From the NCBI GenBank assembly GCA_963697915.1, contig OY969103.1, positions 310,001 to 374,000 on the forward strand: DNA of 64,000 nt, given 5' to 3'. Of the stretch, positions 30,354 through 42,096 are shown one piece after another. The notes under the pieces are model-generated. The model searched no databases and was not told the origin of the DNA. It was given only the letters and a program-made list of their open reading frames with translations. This stretch comes from VRUE01 sp963697915. GTDB lineage: Bacteria; Actinomycetota; Thermoleophilia; Solirubrobacterales; 70-9. A program made the position numbers and the translations under genes. Position 1 is the first letter of the stretch. Each line of letters starts with the position of its first letter.

Positions 30354-32165
30354 CTACTGCTCTAGACGCTGCTCCAAGTCGTCCAGCTGCTTGCTGAGCT
30401 GGGCGGGGAGGCTGTCGCCGAACTGGGCCAGGTGCTCGCGGACCTGCGGCAGCTGCTGCTTGAACAGCTCGGGATCGACCGAGAGCAGCTCACGCATCTC
30501 CCCGTCGGTGACGTCGAGGCCCTCGGTGTTGATCTCACCCTCGGCGGGCAGCAGCCCAATCGCTGACTCGACCGCGCCGCCGTCGCCGTCGCAGCGGCGG
30601 AAGACCCACTCGAGCACGCGGCTGTTCTCGCCGAAGCCGGGCCAGAGGAACTTGCCGTCGGCGTCTTTGCGGAACCAGTTGACGTAGAAGATCTTCGGCA
30701 GATCCGCTCCGTCGCGCTCGCCGATCTTCAGCCAGTGGGCGAAGTAGTCGGCCATGTTGTAGCCGCTGAAGGGCAGCATCGCCATCGGGTCGAAGCGCAG
30801 TTCGCCGACGTTGCCGGCCGCCGCCGCGGTCTTCTCCGAGGACATCGTGGCGCCGAGGAAGACGCCGTGCTCCCAGTCGAAGGCCTCGTGGACGAGCGGC
30901 ACCGTGGTCGCCCGCCGGCCGCCGAAGAGGAAGGCGTCGATCGGCACGCCGGCCGGGTCCTCCCACTCCGCCGCGATGCTGGGGCACTGGGCCGCCGGCG
31001 TCGTGAAGCGGGCGTTGGGGTGGGCGGCGGCGTTCTCGGACTCGGGCGTCCAGTCGTTGCCGTGCCAGTCGATCGCGTGCGCCGGCGGCTCGCCGGTCAT
31101 CCCCTCCCACCAGACGTCGCCGTCATCGGTCTTGGCGCAGTTGGTGAAGATCGAGTTGCGCTCGATCGTCTCCATCGCGTTCGGGTTGGTCTTGTGTCCG
31201 GTGCCCGGCGCGACGCCGAAGAAGCCGGCCTCGGGGTTGACCGCGTAGAGGCGGCCGTCCTCGCCGAACTTCATCCAGGCGATGTCGTCGCCGACGGTCT
31301 CCACCTGCCAGCCGGGCAGGGTCGGGATCAGCATCGCCAGGTTGGTCTTGCCGCAGGCCGACGGGAAGGCGCCGGTGACGTACTTGACCTTGCCCTCGGG
31401 CGAGGTCAGCTTGAGGATCAGCATGTGCTCGGCCATCCAGCCCTCGTCACGGGCCATCGCCGAGGCGATCCGCAGCGCGAAGCACTTCTTGCCGAGCAGG
31501 GCGTTGCCGCCATAGCCCGAGCCGAAGGACCAGATCTCGCGCGTCTCGGGGTAGTGGACGATGTACTTGTTGTCGGCGTTGCAGGGCCACGGCACGTCCG
31601 CCTGGCCCTCGGCCAGCGGCGCCCCGACCGAGTGCACGCAGGGGACGAACTCGCCGCTCTCGCCGAGCACGTCGAGGGCGCCCTTGCCCATCCGGGTCAT
31701 GATCCGCATGTTGGTGGCGACGTAGGGCGAGTCGGTCAGCTGCACGCCGATGTGGGCGATCGGCGAGCCGAGCGGACCCATCGAGAAGGGCACGACGTAC
31801 ATCGTGCGCCCCACCATGCTGCCTTTGAATAGATCCCTGAGCGTCTCCCGCATCTCGGCGGGATCGCGCCAGTTGTTGGTCGGGCCGGCGTCGGCCTCGT
31901 CCCGCGAGCAGATGAAGGTGCGGTCCTCGACCCGGGCGACGTCGCCGGGGTCCGAAAGGGCGAGGTAGGAGTTCGGGCGCTTCGCGTCCGAGAGGCGCTC
32001 AAAGGTGCCGGCGTCGATCAACGCCTGGGCGAGAGCGTCGTACTCCTCGGCCGAGCCGTCACACCAGTGGACGGCGTCGGGCTGGGTCAAATCGGCGATC
32101 TCCCCGACCCAGTCGAGGAGCTTTGCGTGGGTGGTCGGCGCGTTGGCCGTGCTCGTTTGGCTCAT
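30354..32165 (-). CDS. pckG: Phosphoenolpyruvate carboxykinase (GTP)
   Basis: This 603-residue protein is a full-length GTP-type PEPCK. It converts oxaloacetate and GTP to phosphoenolpyruvate, CO2 and GDP for gluconeogenesis. It shows YVVPFSMGPLGSPIAHIGVQ, FGSGYGGNALLGKKC, TGAFPSACGKTNLAML (P-loop with the hyperreactive Cys), VGDDIAWMKFGEDG and FLFGGRRATTVPLV. ATG at 32165 gives the usual length; an in-frame ATG at 32198 is possible. The C-terminal tail (SKQLDDLEQRLEQ) is a little longer than usual and helical. A DUF4333 lipoprotein gene lies upstream on the same strand. Confidence 0.95.
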   Translation of the reverse strand: MSQTSTANAPTTHAKLLDWVGEIADLTQPDAVHWCDGSAEEYDALAQALIDAGTFERLSDAKRPNSYLALSDPGDVARVEDRTFICSRDEADAGPTNNWRDPAEMRETLRDLFKGSMVGRTMYVVPFSMGPLGSPIAHIGVQLTDSPYVATNMRIMTRMGKGALDVLGESGEFVPCVHSVGAPLAEGQADVPWPCNADNKYIVHYPETREIWSFGSGYGGNALLGKKCFALRIASAMARDEGWMAEHMLILKLTSPEGKVKYVTGAFPSACGKTNLAMLIPTLPGWQVETVGDDIAWMKFGEDGRLYAVNPEAGFFGVAPGTGHKTNPNAMETIERNSIFTNCAKTDDGDVWWEGMTGEPPAHAIDWHGNDWTPESENAAAHPNARFTTPAAQCPSIAAEWEDPAGVPIDAFLFGGRRATTVPLVHEAFDWEHGVFLGATMSSEKTAAAAGNVGELRFDPMAMLPFSGYNMADYFAHWLKIGERDGADLPKIFYVNWFRKDADGKFLWPGFGENSRVLEWVFRRCDGDGGAVESAIGLLPAEGEINTEGLDVTDGEMRELLSVDPELFKQQLPQVREHLAQFGDSLPAQLSKQLDDLEQRLEQ

Positions 32166-32175
32166 TCGGGGCACT

Positions 32176-32478
32176 CTACTTACCGGCGCTGAGGTCAACC
32201 AATTCGACGTCAGCGTCCTCGTTGAGAATTTTCAGGGTCGCGGTTTCCTCTTTTCCGCCCGTCAACGAGACGGTGCACTCGAAACTCGCGCCGGCCTCGA
32301 CGTCGACGCCCGAGGGGCAGTCGACGGAGGAGACTTTCTTGCCCAGCGAGGATTCGACGTTCTCGGCGATCGCGTCCTCGGTCTTGGCGTCGTCGATCAC
32401 CGTGCCCCCACATCCAGCGACGAGGGCGGCGACGGAAATGGCGGCGACCAGGGCACCGGCCCTGAGCGAGTGACTCAT
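32176..32478 (-). CDS. DUF4333-domain lipoprotein
   Basis: This 100-residue protein begins with a lipoprotein signal peptide (LVAAISVAALVAGCGG, with Cys as the lipid-modified residue). The DUF4333-like domain follows: VESSLGKKVSSVDCPSGVDVEAGASFECTV, with two Cys and the ECTV motif, then ETATLKILNEDADVELV. It is anchored on the outer face of the membrane, with function unknown. GGGAG lies 5 bases before the ATG. It ends 11 bases before the PEPCK start on the same strand and may be co-transcribed with it. Confidence 0.85.
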   Translation of the reverse strand: MSHSLRAGALVAAISVAALVAGCGGTVIDDAKTEDAIAENVESSLGKKVSSVDCPSGVDVEAGASFECTVSLTGGKEETATLKILNEDADVELVDLSAGK

Positions 32479-32542
32479 CTTTCTCCCTTCAGCACGGGTT
32501 CTTATTGGAGTATCACAGGGACGATCGGCCCCGGAGCCGGGC

Positions 32543-34486
32543 TCACTCGAAGAGGAACGAGTGCGGGTTGAGCCCCTTGGCGCGGTCGAAAGCGAGGACG
32601 GCGGCGTCGGCGTTCCCGCGCCGGGCTTCGAGCCGGGCGAGCACCAGCCAGGTGCGCCAGTTGGTCTCCTCGCGCTCAGTCGCGGCCTCGGCGGCGACCG
32701 CGGCGGCCCCGAGGTCGCCGAGCTGCTCCAGCACCAGCGCCTGCTGCAGGCGTGGGCCGGCGGCACCGGGCATGACGTTCTGGGCGCTGCGGGCGTCGGT
32801 GAGCGCCGCCTCGAGGCTGCCCTCGCGCGCCTCCGCTTCGCTCTGACGCAGCAGCGTGGTCGAGGCAAGCGGGATCGCGATCGCGACGATCGCGATCAGC
32901 GCGACGGCGGCGAAACCGAGCCGCCGCGGCAGCGCGAGCGCCCCCTTGACGGCGTCGCGGTCGCGCGCCCCGACCAGGACGCCGGCGAGCAGCAGCGTCG
33001 CCACGGCGAGCGCCGGGATCTGCCACATCCAGTCGAAGGTCGCGGTCAGGCAGAAGGCGACGACGCCGGCCAGGGCCGCGGCAAGCGGCGGGCGCTCCGG
33101 GGCGGCGGCGCGCAGCAGCCGCCGCCCGCCGCCGAGCAGGACCGTGAGCAGGAAGGCGAGGAGCAGCGCCAGCCCGACGATGCCGAGCTCGCCGAAGGTC
33201 TGCATGTAGAGCGAGTGAGTGTCGCGGACGATGTCCCCGTTGCCATCCCGGGTCCACCAGAACTCGAAGGTGCCCGAGCCGGTCCCGGTCAGCGGCTTGG
33301 TGGCGTTCTGGCGCGCGGCTGAGCTCCAGTACTGGTAGCGGTTCTGCCCCGCGGCGCTGCTCAGCCGCGAGGCGCCCGAGCCGGGCCCGTCGCCCGCCTT
33401 GAATTCGTCCCAGCCGTCGGCGGCCCGCCCGGGAGCGCCGGCGGCGAGGCCGACGACGAGGACGACGACCGCGGCAGCGGCGACGGCGATCGCCGTCTGC
33501 CGGTCCGAGACCTTGGTCCAGCCTGGCCGCCGGCCGTCGCGCAGGGCGTAGACGAGGCCCGCCTGGAGCGCCCCCACCGCGACGCAGACCCCGATCGTCA
33601 GCAGCAGCATCTCGTCCCCCTGCTGGCGGGCGGTGGCGTTGGCGAGCCCGTCCTGGAGCGCGTTGCGCTGGGTCAGGGCGGCGATCAGGACGGCGCTGCC
33701 GCCGCCGCCGAGCAGCGCCGTGGCGAGCGCCGGCAGGCGGTCGGCGGTGAAGAGCAGGAAGAGGGCGGCGACGAGGACGGCGGTGGCGATGCCGGCGCGC
33801 GAGAGCGTCAGGAAGGAGGCCAGCCCGATCGCCGGCAGCGCCGCGGCGGCGAGCACGCGCAGGGCCTGCGCGCGGGCGGTGGTCGCGGCGGCGAGCAGCG
33901 ACGGCAGCCCGATCGCGATCAGCGCCGCCAGCCCGTTCCAGTAGTTGAGCGGATAGGAGAGCCGTTCGCGGCTGTCGCCGAGGAAGACAGCGGTCTGGCC
34001 GGCGTCCGGAAACCAGGACGGATGCAGCCGCGAGAGCAGGCCGACAACCGCGACCGCGACGACGGCGCTGGCGACGGCGCCGGCGATGCGGCGGCCGTCG
34101 CCGGGCGCCCTGAGAGCGATGATGAGGGCGAAGGCGCCCAGATAGCCGAGCACCCGCGCCAGGTCGGCCCAGGTCTTGTCGAGACTCTCGGTCCAGGCCA
34201 GGCTGAGCGCCGTCCAGGCAGCGAAGGCGGCGAGCAGGGCGAGGGCGGCCAGGGCCAGCGAGCTCGGCCGGCGCCGGGGAAAGGCACCGACCAGGGCCCC
34301 GAGCAGGAGCAGCCACCAGACCGCGAGCCCGACCTGGTCGGAAACCAACGGGTCGTAGCCCCCGCCTTCGAGGCCGAGATAGGCGACGAGGGCGAAGCAG
34401 AGCAGCCAGATCGCGGTCGCCGGCCAATCGACGCTGCGCAGGTACTTCTGGGCAGCGGCGCCCGACCGCATCGACGTCGACTCCAT
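32543..34486 (-). CDS. O-antigen ligase/polymerase-like membrane protein with C-terminal TPR region
   Basis: This 647-residue protein has about ten hydrophobic helices, for example IWLLCFALVAYLGL and LAVWWLLLLGALVGAF. A long outer loop holds SSAAGQNRYQYWSSAARQNATKPLTGTGSGTFEFWW and DTHSLYMQTFGELGIVGLALLL, the pattern of WaaL/Wzy family ligases. The last 100 residues (EAEAREGSLEAALTDARSAQ ... WRTWLVLARLEARRGNADAAV) form two or three TPR-like helix pairs. It probably polymerises or ligates a second surface glycan. It is divergent from the gene at 34568. Confidence 0.82.
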   Translation of the reverse strand: MESTSMRSGAAAQKYLRSVDWPATAIWLLCFALVAYLGLEGGGYDPLVSDQVGLAVWWLLLLGALVGAFPRRRPSSLALAALALLAAFAAWTALSLAWTESLDKTWADLARVLGYLGAFALIIALRAPGDGRRIAGAVASAVVAVAVVGLLSRLHPSWFPDAGQTAVFLGDSRERLSYPLNYWNGLAALIAIGLPSLLAAATTARAQALRVLAAAALPAIGLASFLTLSRAGIATAVLVAALFLLFTADRLPALATALLGGGGSAVLIAALTQRNALQDGLANATARQQGDEMLLLTIGVCVAVGALQAGLVYALRDGRRPGWTKVSDRQTAIAVAAAAVVVLVVGLAAGAPGRAADGWDEFKAGDGPGSGASRLSSAAGQNRYQYWSSAARQNATKPLTGTGSGTFEFWWTRDGNGDIVRDTHSLYMQTFGELGIVGLALLLAFLLTVLLGGGRRLLRAAAPERPPLAAALAGVVAFCLTATFDWMWQIPALAVATLLLAGVLVGARDRDAVKGALALPRRLGFAAVALIAIVAIAIPLASTTLLRQSEAEAREGSLEAALTDARSAQNVMPGAAGPRLQQALVLEQLGDLGAAAVAAEAATEREETNWRTWLVLARLEARRGNADAAVLAFDRAKGLNPHSFLFE

Positions 34487-34567
34487 CCGGTTCTATGCTA
34501 TGAGCTCGAGCCGGACGGACCCTCGCGGGGGGAATTCACAAGATCCTGGCATCGGGTGATCGATGAG

Positions 34568-35188
34568 ATGAAGCGGCTCACTAGCGGACTTGGACTGGCA
34601 TGCGTGGCCCTCACGATCGGGGTCTCGTCGCCCGCGGCGGCGGAAGAAATCGTGCCGCCGGGGAACTCAGCCGCCACCCAGTACACCGAGGCCTACCCGA
34701 CCGCCGGCGGCGAAAAGGACGCGCTCAAGGGCAAAGACAAGGGCAAGGACCGCTCGCCGGACAAGGTCCTCGGCAAGAACAACGTCAAGCGGCTCCAGGA
34801 GCACGGCGAGGCCGGCGAAGACGTGGCCGAGCTGGCCGCCGAAACGGCGCCGGCTCCCGTCGAAACGAGCCCTGAGCCGTCGCCCGCGCCGCGCGAGCCG
34901 CGCGAGGAGAACGGCGGCGGGGGAAACGGCGCGAACGGCGGTGGCGGTGGCAACGGCGGTGGCGCGGCGCCCGCGCCGGGCAAGCAGCCCGCATCTGAGT
35001 CGGGCACGATCGAAGCGGTCAAGGTGATCGTCGTGGACCAGCCCGAGGGCTCTTCCGCCGTCGGCCAGATCGCCAGCCAGGCGTTCGGCGCCCCCTCCTC
35101 CGGCCACCTCGGCCTGCTGCTGCCGCTGGCGCTCGCCGCCGCGCTGGCCTGGGCGCTCCTCTACCGGCGCCGCGACCAGGAGAGCTAG
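34568..35188 (+). CDS. Secreted, C-terminally anchored low-complexity protein
   Basis: This 206-residue protein has a signal peptide (LGLACVALTIGVSSPAAAE). A Lys/Asp-rich segment (KGKDKGKDRSPDKVLGKNN), a Pro/Glu-rich part and a Gly-Asn run (GGGGNGANGGGGGNGGG) follow. Near the end come a final hydrophobic helix (LGLLLPLALAAALAWALL) and a basic tail (YRRRDQES). That resembles a sortase-type cell-wall anchor, but there is no LPxTG. Part of the middle (VKVIVVDQPEGSSAVGQIASQAFG) may be folded. Family unknown. The glycoside hydrolase gene follows 6 bases after the stop. Confidence 0.7.
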   Translation: MKRLTSGLGLACVALTIGVSSPAAAEEIVPPGNSAATQYTEAYPTAGGEKDALKGKDKGKDRSPDKVLGKNNVKRLQEHGEAGEDVAELAAETAPAPVETSPEPSPAPREPREENGGGGNGANGGGGGNGGGAAPAPGKQPASESGTIEAVKVIVVDQPEGSSAVGQIASQAFGAPSSGHLGLLLPLALAAALAWALLYRRRDQES

Positions 35189-35194
35189 CCCACG

Positions 35195-36679
35195 ATGGCC
35201 ACCCAGACCACGCCCCTCGGGCGCCGCCTACCGCTTGCCCTGACCGCCTTCGCGACCGCGCTGGCGATGCTCGTCGTCTCCTCCGCCCCGGCCGAGGCGG
35301 CCAAGCGGCCGCTGCACACCGGCGTCTCCTACGTCTACCGCAACGACCCGATCGCCTTCGAGCGCATCCGCCAGGCGGGCGCCCAACTCACCCTCACGCC
35401 CTTGACCTGGGAACACATCGCCCCCGAGACCAAGCCGGCGAGCTGGCAGCCCTCCGACCCGACGGACCCCCACTACGACTGGGCCGAGATGGACACCTGG
35501 GTGATCAACGCCGTGGGGGCGGGCCTGACCCCGGTCCTGCAGGTGCGCAGCGCTCCCAAATGGGCCCAGCGCTGCGACTTCATCGCGCCGGACACCCCCT
35601 GCGACCCCGATCCGGCCGCGCTGGCGGAATTCACGACGGCCGCGGTCAAGCGCTACAGCGGCGCCTACCCGGGCCTCCCCTACGTGCGCTACTGGCAGGG
35701 CCTCAACGAGCCCAACATGAACCTCTACTTCATGCCCCAGTTCATCGACGGCCAGGCCGTCTCGGCGGGCCTATACCGGACCCTGATCAACAGCTTCTAC
35801 GCAGCCGTGAAGGCGGTCAACCCCTCGAACCTGGTGATCGCCGCAGGGCTCGCCCCGGTCTCGGTGCCGGGACGGGCGGTCGGCCCGATGCGCTTCAGCC
35901 GCGAACTGCTCTGCATGCGCGGCCACAAGAACCCGCGCCCGAGCGGCGGCGACTGCGAAGGCGGCGTCCACTTCGACATCTACGACGTCCACCCATACAC
36001 GACCGGCAGCCCGGCGCACGAGGGCGGTCCCAACGACGTCCAGCTCGGCGACCTCGACAAGCTGCAGACGCTGCTGCGCGCGGCCGATCGCGCCGGTCGG
36101 ATCAAGAACGACTCCAAGACGACGACGCTCTGGGTCACGGAGATCTCGTGGGACTCGAGCCCACCCGACCCGGGCGGCCTGCGGGCGCGGATCCTCAAGC
36201 GCTGGACCTCCGAGGCGCTGTACACGGCGTGGCAAGCCGGGGTCTCCGACGTCTTCTGGTTCACCCTGCGTGACTCGTCGCCGCCACCGCCCGGCATCCC
36301 CTACAGCGAAAACCTGGACTCGGGCCTGTATTACCGTGGCGCATCGATCGCCGAGGACAGGCCGAAGCCCAACCTCCAGGCCTTCCGCTTCCCCTTCGTC
36401 GCCTACCCGACCAAGGACGGTCTCTCGTTCTGGGGACGGACGCCGAACAGCAAGCGCGGCAAGATCTCGATCCAGATCCGCAAGGGGAGCGGCTGGCGCC
36501 GGGTCGAGACGGTCCAGGCGAACTCGGCGGGGATCTTCCAGGGGGTCACCAAGAGCAGCTACGGGCAGAACCGCAAGGGGCTGGTACGCGCCCACTACCG
36601 CAAGGAGCGCTCGACTCCGTTCTCTATGAAGCCGGTCGGGGATTTCCCCCAGCCGCCATTCGGCCGTCAGCTCGGCTGA
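35195..36679 (+). CDS. Secreted clan GH-A glycoside hydrolase-like protein
   Basis: The 494-residue protein starts with a signal peptide (LALTAFATALAMLVVSSAPAEA) and continues as a TIM-barrel glycosidase. WEHIAPETKP, VGAGLTPVLQVRSAPKWAQ and YWQGLNEPN (acid/base Glu) are followed by DIYDVHPYTT, LWVTEISWDS (nucleophile Glu) and VFWFTLRD. These fit GH5/GH39-like enzymes acting on plant or bacterial glycans. A C-terminal beta-rich part (GKISIQIRKGSGWRRVETVQ) may be a small carbohydrate-binding module. It lies 6 bases after the anchored protein gene, so the two are probably co-transcribed. Confidence 0.8.
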   Translation: MATQTTPLGRRLPLALTAFATALAMLVVSSAPAEAAKRPLHTGVSYVYRNDPIAFERIRQAGAQLTLTPLTWEHIAPETKPASWQPSDPTDPHYDWAEMDTWVINAVGAGLTPVLQVRSAPKWAQRCDFIAPDTPCDPDPAALAEFTTAAVKRYSGAYPGLPYVRYWQGLNEPNMNLYFMPQFIDGQAVSAGLYRTLINSFYAAVKAVNPSNLVIAAGLAPVSVPGRAVGPMRFSRELLCMRGHKNPRPSGGDCEGGVHFDIYDVHPYTTGSPAHEGGPNDVQLGDLDKLQTLLRAADRAGRIKNDSKTTTLWVTEISWDSSPPDPGGLRARILKRWTSEALYTAWQAGVSDVFWFTLRDSSPPPPGIPYSENLDSGLYYRGASIAEDRPKPNLQAFRFPFVAYPTKDGLSFWGRTPNSKRGKISIQIRKGSGWRRVETVQANSAGIFQGVTKSSYGQNRKGLVRAHYRKERSTPFSMKPVGDFPQPPFGRQLG

Positions 36680-36716
36680 GCAGGGCGCAGCCGCGGCGGG
36701 ACCTAGACTGCGGCCG

Positions 36717-37952
36717 ATGAGAATCGGGGTCGTAGGACTCGGCTACGTCGGGCTACCGCTCGCCGTCGCCTTCGCCGAGGCTGGGCACGACGTGGTCGGG
36801 CTCGACGCCGACCGGACCAAGGTCGAGGCCCTGAACGAGGGGCGCAGCTACGTCGAGGACGTCCCCGACGCGGCCCTGGCGCCGCTGCGCGAGCGGCTGA
36901 CGGCGACCGCCGAGCACGCCGACCTCGGCGAGTGCGAGGCGATCGTGATCTGCGTGCCGACGCCGCTGACCAGCTCGCGTGAACCCGACCTCACCTACCT
37001 GCTGGAGTCGGCGACCTCGATCTCCGGGGTGCTGCGCGCCGGCCAGCTGGTCGTGCTCGAGTCGACCACCTACCCGGGCACGACCCGCGACCACCTGCTG
37101 CCGATCCTCGAGCAGGAGTCGAACTTGAAGGCGGGGACCGACTTCCACCTCGGCTTCTCGCCGGAGCGGATCGACCCCGGCCGCACCGACTACACGGTGC
37201 GCACCACGCCGAAGCTGGTCGGCGGCCTGACCGCGGCCTGCGCCGAGCGGGCCCGCGAGCTCTACGGGCAGATCTGCGACGAGGTCGTCGTCCTCTCGAC
37301 GCCGGAGGCGGCGGAGCTGGCGAAGCTGCTGGAGAACATCTTCCGCTCGGTCAACATCGCCCTCGTCAACGAGCTCTCGCAGCTCTGTGACCGGCTCGAG
37401 ATCGACGTCTGGGAGGTGATCGACGCCGCCGCGACCAAGCCCTTCGGCTTCATGCGCTTCGACCCCGGGCCGGGGATGGGCGGCCACTGCCTGCCTGTCG
37501 ACCCGTTCTACCTCGCCTTCAAGGCGCGTGAGCGGGACTTCTACCCCGAGTTCATCGAGCTTGCCGGCAAAGTCAACCAGGCCCAGCCGGCCTTCTGCGC
37601 CGAGCGCATCCAACGCGCCCTCAACGACACCGGCAAGCCGGTGCGCGGCTCGCGCATCCTCCTGCTCGGGGTCAGCTACAAGGCCGGGATCGGCGACACC
37701 CGCGAGTCGCCGGCGTTGAAGATCATCGACCTGCTGCGCGAGCTCGGCGGCGAGGTCGCCTATCACGACCCGCACGTGCCCGAGCTGTCCGAGCGGGGGC
37801 TTGCCTCGGTCGACCTCGAGGAGGGGCTGGCGAGCGCCGACGCGGTCGCGATCATCACCGCCCACGACGAGCTCGACTACGCGGCGGTGGCCTCCAAGGC
37901 CGCCCTCGTCGTCGACTTCCGCGGCGTCACGCGGGAGCTCGACGGCGCGAAT

Positions 37953-37967
<15 letters not shown>
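36717..37967 (+). CDS. Nucleotide-sugar dehydrogenase (UDP-glucose or UDP-ManNAc type)
   Basis: This 416-residue enzyme has the NAD-binding start MRIGVVGLGYVGLPLAVAFA. The catalytic region is GPGMGGHCLPVDPFYLAFK, with the active-site Cys. It also has VLESTTYPGTTRD and LGVSYKAGIGDTRESPALKI. It oxidises a UDP-sugar twice to the uronic acid with two NAD+. The GHCLPVDP form and the FSPERIDPG segment (FSPERI..G) suggest UDP-N-acetyl-mannosamine-type dehydrogenases, but this is not certain. It would supply a uronic acid for surface polysaccharide. The ATG follows the hydrolase stop by 37 bases. Its 3' end overlaps the convergent pabAB gene by 15 bases. Confidence 0.88.
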
Positions 37968-40067
<2,100 letters not shown>

Positions 40068-40111
40068 GAGCCCTCGCGCCAAAGTCGGTGGACGGGGACG
40101 AGGTTGCCACA

Positions 40112-40864
40112 ATGACCGCCGTGTTCGAGCAACGCCGAGCCGACCCGACCAAGGGCGTCCTCGAGACCATGCTGGTCCTCGACGGGGAGCCGGTGGAGCT
40201 GGAGACACACTTGGGCCGGCTGCGCGACAGCTTGGGTGAGCTCTACGGACGGGACCTCCCCCCCGGCCTCGCGGATGAGCTCCGCGAGAAAAGCCGCGGT
40301 ATCGACCATGGAAAAGCCCGTATCGTCGCCACCCCCTCGGGCTCAACCGTCGAGTGCGAAAGCGTGATTGGCGACTTCTGCACCGATGCGGTGCATAACT
40401 CGCCAACCGCGGTCTCTCTCCACAGCCTCACGATCCCCGGTGGCTTCGGGGCCCACAAGTGGGCGGATCGGTCGTTGCTCGACGAGGCGGCGACGGAACT
40501 GCCGACGGATGGGGTCTCGCTGATCGTCGACCGCGACGGCGCCGTGCTCGAGGCCTCACGCGCCAACCTCTTCGCCGTGCGCGAGGGGGCGCTCTTCACA
40601 CCGCCGCTCGACGGCCGCATCCTGCCCGGCATCACACGGGCGCGGGTGCTGGCGCTCGCCGCGACGGCCGGGATCGAGACCCGCGAGGACGGGCTCACCC
40701 GTGCCGACCTGCACGCGGCCGAGGAGGTCTTCCTGACCGCCTCGGTGCGCGGCATCGAGCCGGTGCGGGCGCTGGACGGCGAGCCGCTGGCCAGGGGTGA
40801 CGTGACCGGCGCCCGCCTCGGTGCCGATCTGCGCGGCGCCTGGAACGACAACCGGTTCGGGTAG
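40112..40864 (+). CDS. pabC: Aminotransferase class IV, 4-amino-4-deoxychorismate lyase candidate
   Basis: This 250-residue PLP enzyme has fold-type IV features: LETMLVLDGEPVELETHLGRL at the start, GFGAHKWADRSLLDEA (Lys in HKW, likely the PLP lysine), VSLIVDRDGAVLEASRANLFAV and FTPPLDGRILPGITRARVL. Its location next to pabAB supports a role as aminodeoxychorismate lyase, which makes p-aminobenzoate and pyruvate. By sequence alone it could be another branched-chain or D-amino acid type enzyme. The ATG at 40112 was preferred over an upstream GTG at 40088. The acyl-CoA ligase operon starts 14 bases after the stop. Confidence 0.8.
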   Translation: MTAVFEQRRADPTKGVLETMLVLDGEPVELETHLGRLRDSLGELYGRDLPPGLADELREKSRGIDHGKARIVATPSGSTVECESVIGDFCTDAVHNSPTAVSLHSLTIPGGFGAHKWADRSLLDEAATELPTDGVSLIVDRDGAVLEASRANLFAVREGALFTPPLDGRILPGITRARVLALAATAGIETREDGLTRADLHAAEEVFLTASVRGIEPVRALDGEPLARGDVTGARLGADLRGAWNDNRFG

Positions 40865-40878
40865 GGTTCCGCGCCGCA

Positions 40879-42096
40879 ATGCGCTTTTACGAGTACGAGG
40901 CACGCAAGATCGTCGAGCTGGCGGGCATCCCCGTCACCAAGTACGGCTTCTGCAAGACCGCCGAGGAGGCGCGCAGGGCTGCCGAGGAGATCGGCGGACC
41001 GACCGTGATCAAGTCGCAGGTGCTGAGCGGCGGCCGGATGAAGGCCGGCGGCGTCAAGTTCGCCGACACGCCCGAGGAGGCCGCCGAGCACGCCGAGGCG
41101 ATCCTGAGGCTGGAGATCAACGGCCACATGCCGCGCGGCGTCCTCGTCGACCCCAAGGCCGAGGTCAAGCAGGAGTACTACGCGGGCGTCGTCTGGGACG
41201 GCACCGCGAAGAAGCCGCTGATGCTGTTCAGCGACATGGGCGGCATCGACATCGAGGAGGTCGCCGAGCAGCACCCCGACCACGTCGGCCGCGGCCACCT
41301 CTCCAACCTGCTGCCGATCTCCGACTTCGAGGCCAAGCAGGCGATCGCCGCGACCGGGGTCACCGGCTCGCAGCTGAACCGGGCGACGCCGATCCTCGCC
41401 CGCCTCGCCCGCCTCTTCCGCGACAACGACATGACCCTGGCCGAGATCAACCCGCTGGCCGAGCTCACCGACGGCAGCTTCGTCGCCCTCGACGCCCACA
41501 TGGAGATGGAGAACGAGGCGGTCGGCCGTCAAAAAAAGCTCCTCCGGGTGCAGCTGGAGATCGCCGAGGACGACACGCGCGAGACCTACGAGCCCTCCGC
41601 CTTCGAGCGCAACGTCGCCGCGATCGACGCCGCCGACCACCGCGGCGTGATCCAGGGCAAGGACCACGGCTTCGAGGGCAACCTCGGCCTCGTGATCGGT
41701 GCCGGCGGCGGCTCGCTGACGCTGACCGACGCGGTCCGCAGCCAGGGCGGCAAGCCGGCCAACTACTCGGAGATCGGCGGCAACCCCTCGGTCGCCAAGG
41801 CCTGCGGCCTGGCCAAGGAGGTGCTCGAAAAGGACGGTGTCGAGAAGATCGCCGTGATGATGTCGATCGTCTCCAACACCCGCGTCGACATCGTCGCCCG
41901 CGGCGTGATCAAGGCATGCCTCGAGCTCGGCAAGGACCCGGCCGAGACGATCGCGATCTTCCGCATCCCCGGCGCCTGGGAGGACGAGGGCTTCCGCATC
42001 CTCGACCGCTACGGGGTCGAGTACTGCGACCGCTCGGTCTCGATGTGGGAGGCCGCCGGCCGCGCCGTCGCCAAGATCCAGGGAGCACCCGCCTGA
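40879..42096 (+). CDS. Acyl-CoA ligase (succinyl-CoA synthetase family), beta subunit
   Basis: The 405-residue beta subunit has an ATP-grasp N-terminal part (MRFYEYEARKIVELAGIPV; VIKSQVLSGGRMKAGGVKFA; MTLAEINPLAELTDGSFVALDAHM). The C-terminal CoA-ligase domain begins near EGNLGLVIGAGGGSLTLTDA and continues ANYSEIGGNPS. It is less like canonical SucC than usual: it starts FYEYEARKIVELAG and resembles the malate-CoA ligase and ATP-citrate-lyase-like branch. Activated malate would suit the malyl-CoA lyase at 29211, but succinate is equally possible. It is followed by the alpha subunit with a one-base overlap (TGATG). Confidence 0.85.
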   Translation: MRFYEYEARKIVELAGIPVTKYGFCKTAEEARRAAEEIGGPTVIKSQVLSGGRMKAGGVKFADTPEEAAEHAEAILRLEINGHMPRGVLVDPKAEVKQEYYAGVVWDGTAKKPLMLFSDMGGIDIEEVAEQHPDHVGRGHLSNLLPISDFEAKQAIAATGVTGSQLNRATPILARLARLFRDNDMTLAEINPLAELTDGSFVALDAHMEMENEAVGRQKKLLRVQLEIAEDDTRETYEPSAFERNVAAIDAADHRGVIQGKDHGFEGNLGLVIGAGGGSLTLTDAVRSQGGKPANYSEIGGNPSVAKACGLAKEVLEKDGVEKIAVMMSIVSNTRVDIVARGVIKACLELGKDPAETIAIFRIPGAWEDEGFRILDRYGVEYCDRSVSMWEAAGRAVAKIQGAPA